A program made the position numbers and the translations under genes. The notes under the pieces were generated by a model, which saw nothing but the letters and a program-made list of their open reading frames with translations, made no database searches and was not told the origin of the DNA. Source: Ideonella_A intermedia_A (lineage in GTDB: Bacteria; Pseudomonadota; Gammaproteobacteria; Burkholderiales; Burkholderiaceae_C). Taken from it: a DNA stretch of 64,000 nucleotides. The stretch spans positions 1-64,000 of the forward strand of contig CALRPU020000029.1 in the NCBI GenBank assembly GCA_943370175.1, written 5' to 3'. Below are positions 7,951 through 16,996 of this stretch, in pieces; within the stretch, counting starts at the first letter, position 1; every line of letters starts with the position of its first letter.

Positions 7951-9939
7951 ATGGCCAGCTCCAAGACAGCCGAGCATATTGCGCAGAGTGCATTGAGGCT
8001 TGCCGATTGGCCGAAGGTGGATGCCCGAGCACTCCCACGCTCGAAGGCCGAGGCTTTTCGCTCGCGCGAGGCCGCCGTCGGCGCGTATGCCCTAGGGCAC
8101 ACCCTGGTGCGCATCGAGGCCGACACGGGTGTTCACAGGGCCACGCTGAAGCGGCTTGTCGAGCGCGCAATGCGCGCTCACCCCGATGGGCGCCTCTGGG
8201 GCTACCGTGCCTTGGTGCCCCAGACGCACGTTCGACCTTATGAACGCAGCGTCACGCCGCGGGTGCTGGTGCATGGGAAGGCCGGCAATGCTGGGGCGTT
8301 TTCTCAGCTGCTGATGCGCCATCCCAGCCTTGGGCGACAACTGCGTGGCGAGGTCACCGAGGGCAAAGTTCGGCTGGAAGCGAGCGGCGATCGTGGGCGC
8401 CTCTCTGGCCTCAAGGCGGCCATTGGTCGCTTCCACAAGTCGTGCCGCGATCTTGGCCTGGGGGCCGGTGACTACCCACTGAACCAACAGGACAAGGCGG
8501 TGCGCTCGCTTGCAAGGACGCTGCGGGCATGGATCGACGCAAACTTTGCGGCCGCAGCACATGCGTCGGGAACGCGCATCAAGCCGGCCTCAGCGCTGCG
8601 GCAAACAGCGCGAGGCGTCCTCGACGCATTCGACACTGTGGAGTTCGATGCTCACAAGATGGATCTGCGGCTGAAGGTCATCCTCGAGCGCGATCCACTT
8701 GGCGGCGAGCACTGCGTGGAGATCGAGCGGGTGTGGCTGCTCGCTGTCATCGACGTGGCCACACGATGCATCATCGGCTGGTCGCTCGGTCTTGGCCGCG
8801 AATGCAACCGGTTCAACGCGATCGAGACGGTCAAGCGCGCGGTCGTACCCGCCAGCGCGCCTGAGCTCACCCTTCCCGGACTGCGACTGATTCCCAGCGG
8901 AGGCTTCGTCCCGCTGGCCCTGCCGCAGACGGCGTTCGCGTGCTGGCGGCAGATTCGGCTGGACAACGCCCGCGCTCACCTGGCCGCGACCAGCCTGGAC
9001 GTCCTGTGCGACACGCTCGGCTGCACCGCGGACTTCGGGCCCGCGTACGAGCCCGACGACCGGCCATTCATCGAGCGCTTCTTCGGGACCCTCACGGCCA
9101 CGTTGTCACGACGCCTTCCCGGCGGGCTGCCCCCGCGCAAGCATCAAGCCCAGGACCAGGCCATCGCGCGCCGGCGGTTGAAGGACCCGTCCCTGCAGAT
9201 GATCGTCACTTCCCAGGAATTGAACGAACTGCTTGAGCACACGATCTGGAACTACCACGGGACGCCGCACGCGGGGCTCGGAGGACTCACGCCGCTGGAG
9301 ATGATGCGCCGGCATGTCCTGGGCATCGACCGGCCCCCCGTGCGCCTTCGCATCCTGCCGCCACTGCTGCGGGAGCAGCCGCAGCTTCTCCATGACCCCG
9401 TTCTGTGCCGGGTCCGAGGCCAAGCCGCTCGCGGCGAGCGCCCCTACATCACGTACATGCATGTCCGTTACACCAGCACCCAGCTGACCAAACGGCCATC
9501 GCTGGTCGGCCAGCATCTACGGGTGCATGCCGATCCGCAGGATCTGCGTCAGCTCGTGGCCACCACCGCGTCGGGCGAGATCCTGGAGCCTCTGCTGGCC
9601 AGCGGCCCTTGGCGTGACCATGCGCACTCGCTTTGGCTGCGCCGCGCGTTCTTCAAGGCCAAGCGCCAACGGCAGCTCGACTTCGCCGAGGGCGACGATC
9701 CGATCGAGGCCTTCCTTGCATACCGACGCAAGGAGGCGCGGAGAAGCAAGCGCGCCGCCAGCGACATTGCGCGCGTTGAGCACGAACGGGCGAGACCGCG
9801 GCCGACATCTGGCACCGACCGAGCAGCGCTGGTGGAGGCGCAGGAAGTTCCCAAGGAACCCGCCAAGGGCGTGCCCGGGCTGGTCAGCGGTCCAGTCAAG
9901 GCCAAGACGCTGCGCATCGAGCCCGGCTTCTCTCGATAG
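7951..9939 (+). CDS. tnsB: TnsB/TniA-like DDE transposase
   Basis: The 662-residue transposase has an N-terminal helix-turn-helix region, a catalytic core and a C-terminal beta-barrel/linker as in TnsB, TniA and MuA. The acidic triad is visible: Asp233 in VEFDAHKM, Asp338 in IRLDNARAH and Glu375 in FIERFFGTL. It would bind the end repeats and join the 3' ends to target DNA in cooperation with the adjacent TnsC ATPase. A stretch near its C-terminus (coded at 9478-9545) recurs almost unchanged at 25200-25265, in the second, decayed element. Confidence 0.85.
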   Translation: MASSKTAEHIAQSALRLADWPKVDARALPRSKAEAFRSREAAVGAYALGHTLVRIEADTGVHRATLKRLVERAMRAHPDGRLWGYRALVPQTHVRPYERSVTPRVLVHGKAGNAGAFSQLLMRHPSLGRQLRGEVTEGKVRLEASGDRGRLSGLKAAIGRFHKSCRDLGLGAGDYPLNQQDKAVRSLARTLRAWIDANFAAAAHASGTRIKPASALRQTARGVLDAFDTVEFDAHKMDLRLKVILERDPLGGEHCVEIERVWLLAVIDVATRCIIGWSLGLGRECNRFNAIETVKRAVVPASAPELTLPGLRLIPSGGFVPLALPQTAFACWRQIRLDNARAHLAATSLDVLCDTLGCTADFGPAYEPDDRPFIERFFGTLTATLSRRLPGGLPPRKHQAQDQAIARRRLKDPSLQMIVTSQELNELLEHTIWNYHGTPHAGLGGLTPLEMMRRHVLGIDRPPVRLRILPPLLREQPQLLHDPVLCRVRGQAARGERPYITYMHVRYTSTQLTKRPSLVGQHLRVHADPQDLRQLVATTASGEILEPLLASGPWRDHAHSLWLRRAFFKAKRQRQLDFAEGDDPIEAFLAYRRKEARRSKRAASDIARVEHERARPRPTSGTDRAALVEAQEVPKEPAKGVPGLVSGPVKAKTLRIEPGFSR

Positions 9940-10073
9940 GTTCGGCGACAGGGCCCAGTGCCTGTGTCGCGCCAAGTTCGGCACACCTTGTGCCGACGGG
10001 TGACGACCGGGCCCGCACGCCTCCGGCCGACCTCGGCGCTCACTTCGAGCGGCGAGGCGCTTTTGGAGTGTCC

Positions 10074-11129
10074 ATGTCTGACCAACCTTCTCCCGCCGCG
10101 GCTGCCCAGCCGTCCAACGCTTCGCCATCGGCGCGGCGAAGCCGATCCTTGAGCACACGCGTCGAGCCACCCTCGCCGTCATCATCCGCACCAGCCTTGC
10201 ATCCACTGGTCCGGCGGCACTACCGCGTCGCCACGGCCGCGATCGAGGAGCTGGTCGACCTCGTGGAGCACTGCGTTCGGCTGCTGATCCCCGGTGCGCT
10301 CGTGCACGCCCGCCCCCGCATGGGCAAGACTCACGCGATCGACTACGCGGCGCTGCACCTGAACCGACAGCGCCCAGACTTGCTGGTGTTGCGGATGTCC
10401 TGCGAACACCACCGCACCCAGTTCGAGGGTCCCTTCTTCAACGCCTTGCTCTCCGCCGCCGGCGTGCGCGACACGCAGCCCGTGAGCATTTCCCACAAGC
10501 GCTTCGCGCTCGCCCGCCGGCTCAGCGAGCAGCTTCAGCTGCGCGCGGGCCACATCGTCGTGCTGTTCTGCGACGAGGCGCAGCGGCTGTCCACCCATGG
10601 CCTCGAGTGGCTGCGTGACGTGCACGACCAGCTCGCCCAACAGGGTGTGCGGCTCATCACCTTCCTGGTCGGCCAGCCCCAGTTGATGGAACACAAGGCG
10701 CAGTACCAGCTGGCTGGACAGGAGCAGATCGTCGCGCGTTTCATGATCGAGCAACTCAATTTCCGCGGCATCGCCACCGCCGAGGCCGCCGCCACCTGCC
10801 TTTCCAGCTACGACCTCACACGCTACCCCGAGAAGTCAGGGCCCACCTTCACGCAGTTCTTCTGTCCACTTGCGTGGGAATCGGGGCTGCGCCTGGAGCG
10901 TTCTGCTGCCGATCTTTGGAACGCATTCGTGCAAGCGCATGCCTGCGCTCAGCTGCCCGGCGCCATCGAGATCCAGATGGACTATTTCACGCGGGCGGTC
11001 GAGACCGTTCTCACGAGCGCACCCGACTGGGACGGCATCGGGCTGAAGCTGGGGCCAGCACATTGGGAACGCGCGGTTCGAGAGTCGGGCTACGTGGCCG
11101 CGCAGCAGACGGTCCGGCAAGCGTCTTGA
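10074..11129 (+). CDS. tnsC: TnsC/TniB-like AAA ATPase
   Basis: The ATG at 10074 has GGAG at ideal spacing, so it was chosen over a longer upstream frame. The 351-residue protein has a Walker A-like ARPRMGKTHA at about residues 79-88 and Walker B VVLFCDEAQRL at about 161-171, the pattern of TnsC/TniB regulators. These form ATP-dependent filaments that bring TnsB to the target chosen by a TniQ/TnsD protein. A diverged second copy is encoded at 25331-26356. Confidence 0.85.
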   Translation: MSDQPSPAAAAQPSNASPSARRSRSLSTRVEPPSPSSSAPALHPLVRRHYRVATAAIEELVDLVEHCVRLLIPGALVHARPRMGKTHAIDYAALHLNRQRPDLLVLRMSCEHHRTQFEGPFFNALLSAAGVRDTQPVSISHKRFALARRLSEQLQLRAGHIVVLFCDEAQRLSTHGLEWLRDVHDQLAQQGVRLITFLVGQPQLMEHKAQYQLAGQEQIVARFMIEQLNFRGIATAEAAATCLSSYDLTRYPEKSGPTFTQFFCPLAWESGLRLERSAADLWNAFVQAHACAQLPGAIEIQMDYFTRAVETVLTSAPDWDGIGLKLGPAHWERAVRESGYVAAQQTVRQAS

Positions 11130-11140
11130 CGAGCAACGCC

Positions 11141-11860
11141 ATGGCGCTGCCCATCTTGGTTCCCGAGCACCACGAGTTGGCGTTGCTTGGCATCCGTGCA
11201 TGGCCGGTACTGACACGGCGCCGGTTTCGCTGGCGGCCGCGCGGTTCACGTGCCGAACAAGCGCCGACAGGAAGCCGACGAGGCCGCTTCGCGGCGCCTG
11301 ACATACCGGCGGTTCGGGAAGCGCTCCTCGCGAACTGGCAGCAATGGTGCAAAGCCTGCGTGTGGCCCACCCCTCGCGAGTCGATCGACTGGTCGGCCCG
11401 GACTTCGAGTGATTTCCACACGTTGCTTCAAGATGCGGAGGCGGTCGTGAAGACCCTCCTTCGGCGCAGACGTCGGGTCATGGCGATTGGTCCACAAACC
11501 TTGGCCGCCCTGGCACAGACCTTCGACATTGGCCGGTGGCGACTGTGGATCGACCCACAACAGCGAGACGCCTTGGCACTGCTGCTTTGCACGATGTACT
11601 GGCGTGGTTGCAGACTCCCTTCGGCGATCAACACGGCTCCCTTGCATCCATCCACCGGTGTGGTTCGATGGTTGTCGACCTTCACCGTGCGACAGCAAGC
11701 CGACCACGGTCGCCAGATCCTGGGTGCACTTGCGCCTCACGAGGCACGGGTACATGAGGCCGCACTGCAGATTGCTCATCGACTGCTACCAATGCGAGCC
11801 GTCTCGCCACGGTGGGTCGTGGTGCTGCCGGAACTGCTGAGGATCACCGAGAAGCTGTGA
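11141..11860 (+). CDS. Unrecognised fourth gene of the Tn7-like element
   Basis: The 239-residue protein follows tnsC by 11 bases and ends 131 bases before the transposon's right terminus, so it belongs to the element. It is basic and rich in Trp and Arg (RAWPVLTRRRFRWRPRG near the start; RRRRRVMAIGPQTLAAL in the middle), which suggests DNA binding. It lacks the zinc-binding Cys/His pattern of TniQ/TnsD and does not read like TnsE. By position it should select the target or assist assembly. Its last codons are also present in the solo right end at 5508. Confidence 0.6.
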   Translation: MALPILVPEHHELALLGIRAWPVLTRRRFRWRPRGSRAEQAPTGSRRGRFAAPDIPAVREALLANWQQWCKACVWPTPRESIDWSARTSSDFHTLLQDAEAVVKTLLRRRRRVMAIGPQTLAALAQTFDIGRWRLWIDPQQRDALALLLCTMYWRGCRLPSAINTAPLHPSTGVVRWLSTFTVRQQADHGRQILGALAPHEARVHEAALQIAHRLLPMRAVSPRWVVVLPELLRITEKL

Positions 11861-11991
11861 CGACGGGGTGGAACACACTTACTACTCTTGCCTGGGAAGA
11901 GCACTGTGAATCGCGATCCTGCGTGATCACGTCGACGCCTTGAACCCACTTTGCCGCACTATTACTACTTGTTCGGAACACAATTACTACA
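11861..11991 (+). repeat. Right end of the Tn7-like element
   Basis: The 130 bases after the fourth gene contain spaced copies of TTACTAC: in ACACTTACTACTC near 11876, in CTATTACTACTTG near 11960, and at the terminal AATTACTACA ending at 11991. These are candidate transposase-binding sites and pair with the left end. A near-identical copy is found at 5528-5658. Confidence 0.7.
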
Positions 11992-12001
11992 CTCCACGGC
12001 A

Positions 12002-12241
12002 TACGCCCGCCCGCGATCAGTTTTGGTATCACTTCGCACTGGAACGTACGGGGCAAGGCGCTCGAGCGTCGTCTATTGGCCTTGATCAAGCTGAGCGGCG
12101 CCGATGGCTGTCGAGGCCAATGCGGCCACGGCCGGCTGGGCACCATCGCCAACGACGCGCGCTGAATTCCGGTCAAGCCGTTGAACGGACAGGGTGTGCA
12201 GCGGCGCCCCAGGCGCCGGTGTGTCGGCGCCGATCCAAATC
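12002..12241. other. Spacer between two mobile elements
   Basis: A rightward frame reading KALERRLLALIKLSGADG and ending at a TGA near 12163 could be the tail of a broken gene. I do not recognise it, and it has no start. Confidence 0.3.
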
Positions 12242-13856
12242 TGAGCCAGTGGGGGTGCGGACGATTTCTTGGACTACCTGGAGGTAGTTCATGTACTCAT
12301 ACGAGGACCGGCTGCGAGCCGTGAAGCTCTACATCAAGCTGGGCAAGCGGGTCGGCCTGACCATCCGTCAGCTTGGCTATCCGACGAAGAACGCGCTCAA
12401 GACGTGGTGCCGCGAGTACGAGCAGCGTCAGGACCTGGCCGCCGTGTACGTTCGTCCGCCGAAGTATTCGCAGGCGCAGAGGGACCGAGCCGTCGACCAC
12501 TACGTCGAGCACGGTCGCTGCATAGCCGGCACTATCAAGGCCCTGGGATACCCCTCCAGGGGATTGCTGTCAGCCTGGATCCAGGCGCTTCATCCACAGC
12601 CTCACGTGCGGTCCGTTGAGCGGCCCCGCGAGCTGACCGCGGATGAGAAGCAGTCGGCAGTCGTTGCTTTGTGCCTGCGCCCGGCCAGCGCGCAGGCAGT
12701 CGCCGAAGGATTCGGCGTGTCGCGTGGATCGCTGTACCAGTGGAAGAATCAGCTGCTCGGCCACGACGCACATGTACCCATGAAGCGCCAGCAAGATGCA
12801 CCGGCAACCTCTGATCGAGCCGAACTGGAACAACAGGTCGAGGCCCTGCGACGTGACATCAGGCGTCTGCAGCTGGAGAAGGACCTGCTGAAGAAGGCGA
12901 ATGAACTCTTAAAAAAAGAACTGGGCATCGACCGGCAAGAGCTGACGAACCGGGAGAAGACGCAGCTGGTTGATGCCCTGAGAACGACCTACACCCTGGC
13001 TGAGCTGCTCTGTGAACTGGGCCTGCCGCGCAGTTCCTACTTCTACCATCGGGCCCGGCTGGAGATGGCCGACAAGTACACCGACGTGCGCCAGGCCATG
13101 ACTGACATCTTCGAGCGCAACTACCGCTGCTACGGCTACCGTCGGATCCACGCCTCGCTGAGCGATCGATCCCTGACCATCTCGGAGAAGGTCATTCGCC
13201 GCCTGATGAAGCAGGAGAGCCTGGTCGCGGCGACGAGCAAGCGGCGTCGATATGGCTCGTACATGGGCGAGATCAGTCCGGCGCCCGACAACCTGCTGAA
13301 CCGCGATTTCAGCGCCGACGCCCCGAACGAGAAGTGGCTCACCGACATCACGGAGTTCCAGATCCCGGCGGGCAAGGTCTACCTGTCGCCCATGATCGAC
13401 TGCTTCGACGGCATGGTCGTCAGCTGGTCCATCGGCACGCGGCCGAGCGCCGAGTTGGTCAACACGATGCTGGATGCGGCCATCGACAAGGTAGCTGCCA
13501 GCGGTGGGCGGCCGATGGTCCACTCGGACCGAGGCGGGCACTATCGCTGGCCAGGCTGGCTGACGAGGATCACCGAGGCGAAGCTGGTCCGCTCGATGTC
13601 GCGTAAAGGCTGCTCGCCTGACAACGCTGCCTGCGAAGGCTTCTTCGGCCGGCTGAAGACCGAGATGTTCTTCGCACGAGACTGGCTCTCGACGACCATC
13701 GAAGACTTCGTCGCTGCGCTGGACGCGTACATCCGCTGGTACAACGAAGTTCGGATCAAGAGCACGCTGGGCTTCCGCAGCCCCGCCGAGCACCGCAGGA
13801 GCCTGGGTCTGGCCGCATAACCAGTCCAAGTTTTTGTCCGCACCCCCAGTGGCTCA
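12242..13856 (+). mobile_element. Complete IS3-family insertion sequence (about 1.6 kb)
   Basis: Terminal inverted repeats are clear: the left end reads TGAGCCAGTGGGGGTGCGGAC and the right end, read inward, TGAGCCACTGGGGGTGCGGAC; both continue to a shared TTGGACT. The ends are TG/CA as in IS3 elements. One transposase gene fills the interior. No equal 3-base flanks were found, so the insertion may have been rearranged after transposition. Confidence 0.85.
12291..13820 (+). CDS. IS3-family transposase, OrfA and OrfB in one frame
   Basis: The 509-residue protein has repeated helix-turn-helix units in its first 150 residues (YSYEDRLRAVKLY, YSQAQRDRAVDHY). A leucine-zipper stretch (ALRRDIRRLQLEKDLLKKAN) follows, and then an integrase core with LTDITEF, HSDRGGHYRW and NAACEGFFGRLK holding the D, D and E residues. 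Many IS3 elements make this fusion by -1 frameshifting. Here a run of seven A residues at 12911-12917, a classical slippery site, is present, yet both halves are already in the same frame. The ATG at 12291 follows GGAGGT. The gene looks intact. Confidence 0.9.
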   Translation: MYSYEDRLRAVKLYIKLGKRVGLTIRQLGYPTKNALKTWCREYEQRQDLAAVYVRPPKYSQAQRDRAVDHYVEHGRCIAGTIKALGYPSRGLLSAWIQALHPQPHVRSVERPRELTADEKQSAVVALCLRPASAQAVAEGFGVSRGSLYQWKNQLLGHDAHVPMKRQQDAPATSDRAELEQQVEALRRDIRRLQLEKDLLKKANELLKKELGIDRQELTNREKTQLVDALRTTYTLAELLCELGLPRSSYFYHRARLEMADKYTDVRQAMTDIFERNYRCYGYRRIHASLSDRSLTISEKVIRRLMKQESLVAATSKRRRYGSYMGEISPAPDNLLNRDFSADAPNEKWLTDITEFQIPAGKVYLSPMIDCFDGMVVSWSIGTRPSAELVNTMLDAAIDKVAASGGRPMVHSDRGGHYRWPGWLTRITEAKLVRSMSRKGCSPDNAACEGFFGRLKTEMFFARDWLSTTIEDFVAALDAYIRWYNEVRIKSTLGFRSPAEHRRSLGLAA

Positions 13857-14161
13857 GTTTTCGGTCGGCGCCAACAGCCAACCCCTCTGAATGAGGGTGC
13901 AAAACCCGCATATTTGATTCATTGCGCGAACAATGTTTGGTTACATTTTTCAATGACCCGGACCAAGGGCATTGACGCGCGCTTCGCGGCGAGCGGGCGG
14001 CGTTCAGCGCTTGGCGTTGGGCACGTTCCGGCGCGAAGGCCTGGTGGCGCAAGGTGGCTGTTCAGGCAGCTGAGCGTTGGGGCCGCCTGACCGCTGCTTC
14101 CGATTGGCGCCCCGAGCCATGGCCGACCTCAACGCATTCCAGCGACCGACCTTCCTTCCCC
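13857..14161. other. Upstream region of the pilin operon
   Basis: It holds no supported gene. It should contain the promoter of the pilE-pilY1 operon, but I could not identify a convincing sigma-54 or sigma-70 promoter. The first 100 bases are A+T-rich; the rest is high GC. Confidence 0.3.
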
Positions 14162-14725
14162 ATGTACACACCAAAGCCCGGCAACCGCACCCGCACCATC
14201 GACCCGCACTGGGCGGCATGGCGAGGCCGGGGCTTGCCCCGCGCACGGGCAGCGACGCCGGGCTTCACCTTGATCGAGGTGCTGGTGGCGTTGGCTGTCG
14301 TCGGCATCCTCGTGGCGGTGGCCTACCCCAGCTACCGGGAGTACATCGCCCGGGGCCAACTCGTGGACGGCACCAACGCGTTGTCGACCTTCCGCGCGCA
14401 AATGGAGCGCCACTACCAGGACAACCGAACCTACGCCACCGTGACCTCCGGCGGCGTGACCTTCACCACGCCCTGCGACGCCAGCACCGCGGCGGCGTCG
14501 CGCAAGTTCGGCAACTTCGTGGTGACCTGCGCCACCGGGCAACCCACGGCCACGACCTTCACCCTGCTGGCCACCGGCGCTGCGGGCTCGCCCGTGGCGG
14601 GCGTGGTCTACAGCATCAGCAACGACGGCAGCCAGTCGACGACCATGCCCGCGGGCGGCGCCTGGAGCGGCTGGGCCTCCTGCGCCACGGCCTGGATCGT
14701 CAAGAAGGGGCAGCCGTGCAATTGA
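14162..14725 (+). CDS. pilE: Type IV pilin-like protein (PilE family)
   Basis: The 187-residue prepilin has a long basic leader and then the cleavage and N-methylation site ATPG|FTLIEVLVALAVVG, with Glu at mature position 5. The hydrophobic helix continues to about residue 60, and a C-terminal pair of cysteines (WASCATAW and GQPCN) would form the D-loop disulfide. In Burkholderiales this first gene of the minor-pilin cluster is PilE, a minor pilin or initiator component. The ATG at 14162 was chosen because it gives a leader directly before the pilin helix. The next gene overlaps its 3' end, so the operon is translationally coupled. Confidence 0.85.
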   Translation: MYTPKPGNRTRTIDPHWAAWRGRGLPRARAATPGFTLIEVLVALAVVGILVAVAYPSYREYIARGQLVDGTNALSTFRAQMERHYQDNRTYATVTSGGVTFTTPCDASTAAASRKFGNFVVTCATGQPTATTFTLLATGAAGSPVAGVVYSISNDGSQSTTMPAGGAWSGWASCATAWIVKKGQPCN

Positions 14726-15375
14726 GGGGCGGCTCGCCGTGGGGCCGTTGTCGACGCACGGCGTTCGGGCGGACGCGGGGTTTCACGCTGCTCGAGTTGT
14801 TGATCACCCTGGCGCTGTTGGGCGTGCTGCTGGCCCTGGCCCTGCCTTCCTTCGCCACCTGGTCCCGCAACGTCAAGGCACGCAGCACCGCAGACGCCTT
14901 GCAGAACGGGCTGCGGCTGGCCCAGAGCGAAGCCGTGCGCCGCAACCGGCAGGTGATGCTGTCCCTGACGAACGCCACCCCTTCCTTGACCGCCGCGGCC
15001 GCCGCCAATGGCACGAACTGGGTGGTGCGCACCGTGCCGGTTCCTGGCGAGACCGCGACGTTCGTGGAGGGCGGGTCCCTTGGCGGTGTCGGCGTGGACG
15101 TCGCGGTGACCAGCAATTGGGAGTCGATCTGCTTCAACTCCTTCGGGCGCCTGGTGGCCAATGCAGCGCCCGGCGCGTCCACCACCGGCGGCAGCGCGAT
15201 TTCGGCGGGCACCTGCGACCTGCCGGCCAATGGCGCCCCGGTCACCTACGACCTCGCAGCGCCGAACGCACAGCCCGGCGTGGACCGGCGCTACCGCGTC
15301 ACGGTGAGCTTCTCCGGTCAGATCCGGCTGTGCGACGTCGATCGGTCCTTGAGCACGGCCGCGGACGGCTGCTGA
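14716..15375 (+). CDS. fimT: Minor pilin FimT/GspH family
   Basis: A GTG at 14716 inside the end of pilE opens a 219-residue frame with a short basic leader and the prepilin site GRTRG|FTLLELLITLALLG. A GspH/FimT-type beta-rich domain follows, including WESICFNSFGRL and YRVTVSFSGQIRLC. It would be an inner-membrane minor pilin that helps prime pilus assembly, and FimT-like proteins in other bacteria also bind DNA for uptake. The start overlaps the previous stop by 10 bases, and the stop overlaps the next ATG, which fixes both ends well. Confidence 0.85.
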   Translation: MQLRGGSPWGRCRRTAFGRTRGFTLLELLITLALLGVLLALALPSFATWSRNVKARSTADALQNGLRLAQSEAVRRNRQVMLSLTNATPSLTAAAAANGTNWVVRTVPVPGETATFVEGGSLGGVGVDVAVTSNWESICFNSFGRLVANAAPGASTTGGSAISAGTCDLPANGAPVTYDLAAPNAQPGVDRRYRVTVSFSGQIRLCDVDRSLSTAADGC

Positions 15376-15812
15376 TGGACCCGCGCAAAGCACCACCCGG
15401 CTTGCGGCCCGGCCACAGGCGCCCTCAGCGCGGCATGAGCCTGCTGGAGGTTCTCGTGGCCGTGCTGATTTTCTCCTTCGGCCTGCTCGGGCTGCTGGCG
15501 CTCCAGGCGCGGGCCTCGCAGTTCTCCGTGAGCGCCGAAGACACCAACCGCGCCTCGCTGCTGGCCAACGAACTGGCGGCTTCGATGTGGGCTGCGCGCA
15601 CGGTGCAGCTTTCGCCGACCGAGCTGGCGGCCTGGAATGCCCGCGTGGCGGACCCGACCCAGGGCGGCCTGCCGAACGGCGTCGGCTCGGTCACCGTGAC
15701 CGGCACCGGCAAAGCCGCCGTGGCCCAGATCGTCATCGTCTGGCAACCCACGCGCGCCGCCTCGTCGGCCACCAGCCGCAACCAGTACACGACCCAGGTG
15801 GTGGTGCAATGA
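15375..15812 (+). CDS. pilV: Minor pilin PilV
   Basis: The 145-residue protein starts at the ATG sharing an A with the fimT stop. It has the prepilin site RRPQRG|MSLLEVLVAVLIFSFG, with Met rather than Phe at mature position 1, as is common in PilV. A short globular domain follows and ends TSRNQYTTQVVVQ, giving a beta-strand end as in PilV. It forms part of the PilV-PilW-PilX-FimT priming complex that carries PilY1 at the pilus tip. Confidence 0.85.
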   Translation: MDPRKAPPGLRPGHRRPQRGMSLLEVLVAVLIFSFGLLGLLALQARASQFSVSAEDTNRASLLANELAASMWAARTVQLSPTELAAWNARVADPTQGGLPNGVGSVTVTGTGKAAVAQIVIVWQPTRAASSATSRNQYTTQVVVQ

Positions 15813-16996
15813 CCCACACGCCGGGCAATGCACGGGGCCGCACGCCGCGCGGCTTCTCCATCATCGAACTGCTGGTGGCGATGGCGATTGGCCTGGTGTT
15901 GACGCTGGCCGTGTCGCGGGTGCTGATCTACAGCCAGGAAACCCGGCTGACCACGACGACCCTCAACGACATCAACCAGGTGGGCAACTTCGTGGCGTAC
16001 ACGCTCGACCGGGCGGTGCGCAGCGCGGGCTCTGGCTACGCCCAGCAGCGAAAGCACCTGGGCTGCCTGCTGAACGCCTCCCGGGACGGGGGCACGATCC
16101 TGCCGCGCAGCAGCGCCCTGCCCGCGCCATTCGCCGGGGTCACGGGCCCGTTCCGGCTTGCGCCCGTGGTGATCTTTCCCGGCGCTTCCGCCGCCGGGTC
16201 GGACGTGTTGATGGTGATGACCGGTGCCTCCGGCTACAGCGAGGTGGGGCTGCCGCTGATCACCGGCAAAACCACGCCCAGCCAGATCCAGGTGGTGAAC
16301 ACCATCGGCTTCGTGCCGGACGGCATCGTCTTGCTGGCGGATGAAAACCTGGCGGGCTGCATGATCCAGCAGGTTGACGGCGGCTTTACCGACACCGCAG
16401 ACCAGGCACTGCCCTTGGCCGGCCCCTACTTCAGCGCCACGGGCAGCAACGTCAAGCTCATCGACTTCGGCGTGAGCGGCACCAGCTTCGCGATGCCGCT
16501 GGGACAGCTGTCCAGCACGGTCGCCAACGCGCCGGAGTTCAAGCTGTACGGGGTGGGCGCCAACCGTGTCCTGTTCAGCCACGACCTCCTGCGGACCGAC
16601 GGCACCGATGGCACCACCGCGGTTTCCGACGGCGTGGTCGAGCTGCGCGCCATCTACCGCGTCGACACCAACGGCGACGGCACGGCCGACGCGTGGCGCG
16701 ACCCGGGCGCCGTGCCCAGTGCCGGCTACGCTGCGGCCGAGTTGCTCGACGGCACACCGGCCGCGCAGGCCCGCCTGGCGACCATCCTCGCCGTGCGCAT
16801 CGGCCTGATCTTGCGCACCTCCCTGGCGGAGAAGACACCGCCAGCGGTCGCCCAGGACACCTACACCTTGTTCGACGGCATCCCCGGCATTGCCCCGGCG
16901 ACCCGCACCCTGAGCGCCGCCGACAAAAGCTTCCGTTACCGCACCCTCGAATTCACCGTGCCGGTGCGCAACCTGCTGATGGACCCAGCGCCATGA
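15809..16996 (+). CDS. pilW: Minor pilin PilW
   Basis: The 395-residue protein overlaps the pilV stop by four bases. Its prepilin site is GRTPRG|FSIIELLVAMAIGL with Glu at mature position 5, followed by the long globular domain typical of PilW. The residues LRAIYRVDTNGDGTADAW near the centre resemble a calcium-binding loop (D-x-N-x-D-x-x-x-D), which could stabilise the domain. It belongs to the minor-pilin tip complex. The stop overlaps the start of pilX by four bases. Confidence 0.85.
   Translation: MTHTPGNARGRTPRGFSIIELLVAMAIGLVLTLAVSRVLIYSQETRLTTTTLNDINQVGNFVAYTLDRAVRSAGSGYAQQRKHLGCLLNASRDGGTILPRSSALPAPFAGVTGPFRLAPVVIFPGASAAGSDVLMVMTGASGYSEVGLPLITGKTTPSQIQVVNTIGFVPDGIVLLADENLAGCMIQQVDGGFTDTADQALPLAGPYFSATGSNVKLIDFGVSGTSFAMPLGQLSSTVANAPEFKLYGVGANRVLFSHDLLRTDGTDGTTAVSDGVVELRAIYRVDTNGDGTADAWRDPGAVPSAGYAAAELLDGTPAAQARLATILAVRIGLILRTSLAEKTPPAVAQDTYTLFDGIPGIAPATRTLSAADKSFRYRTLEFTVPVRNLLMDPAP

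Larger units (their letters stand above)
7090..11991 (+). mobile_element. Tn7-like transposon with tnsA, tnsB, tnsC and an unknown fourth gene
   Basis: The element is bounded by TGTAGTAATAG on the left and ATTACTACA on the right, inverted copies ending in TGT/ACA as in the Tn7/Tn5053/Mu class. It is about 4.9 kb. Similarity between the ends runs a little further outward (GCCGTG-like), and no equal 5-base flank was found, so the exact base is uncertain. It carries four rightward genes and no visible cargo. It has inserted into a bacteriocin exporter gene. Confidence 0.75.

Noticed and set aside
11141..11860. Fourth transposon gene as TniQ or TnsE
   Set aside because: The Cys/His zinc motif of TniQ, plainly visible at 26383-26970, is absent, and nothing resembles TnsE. 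It was left unassigned.
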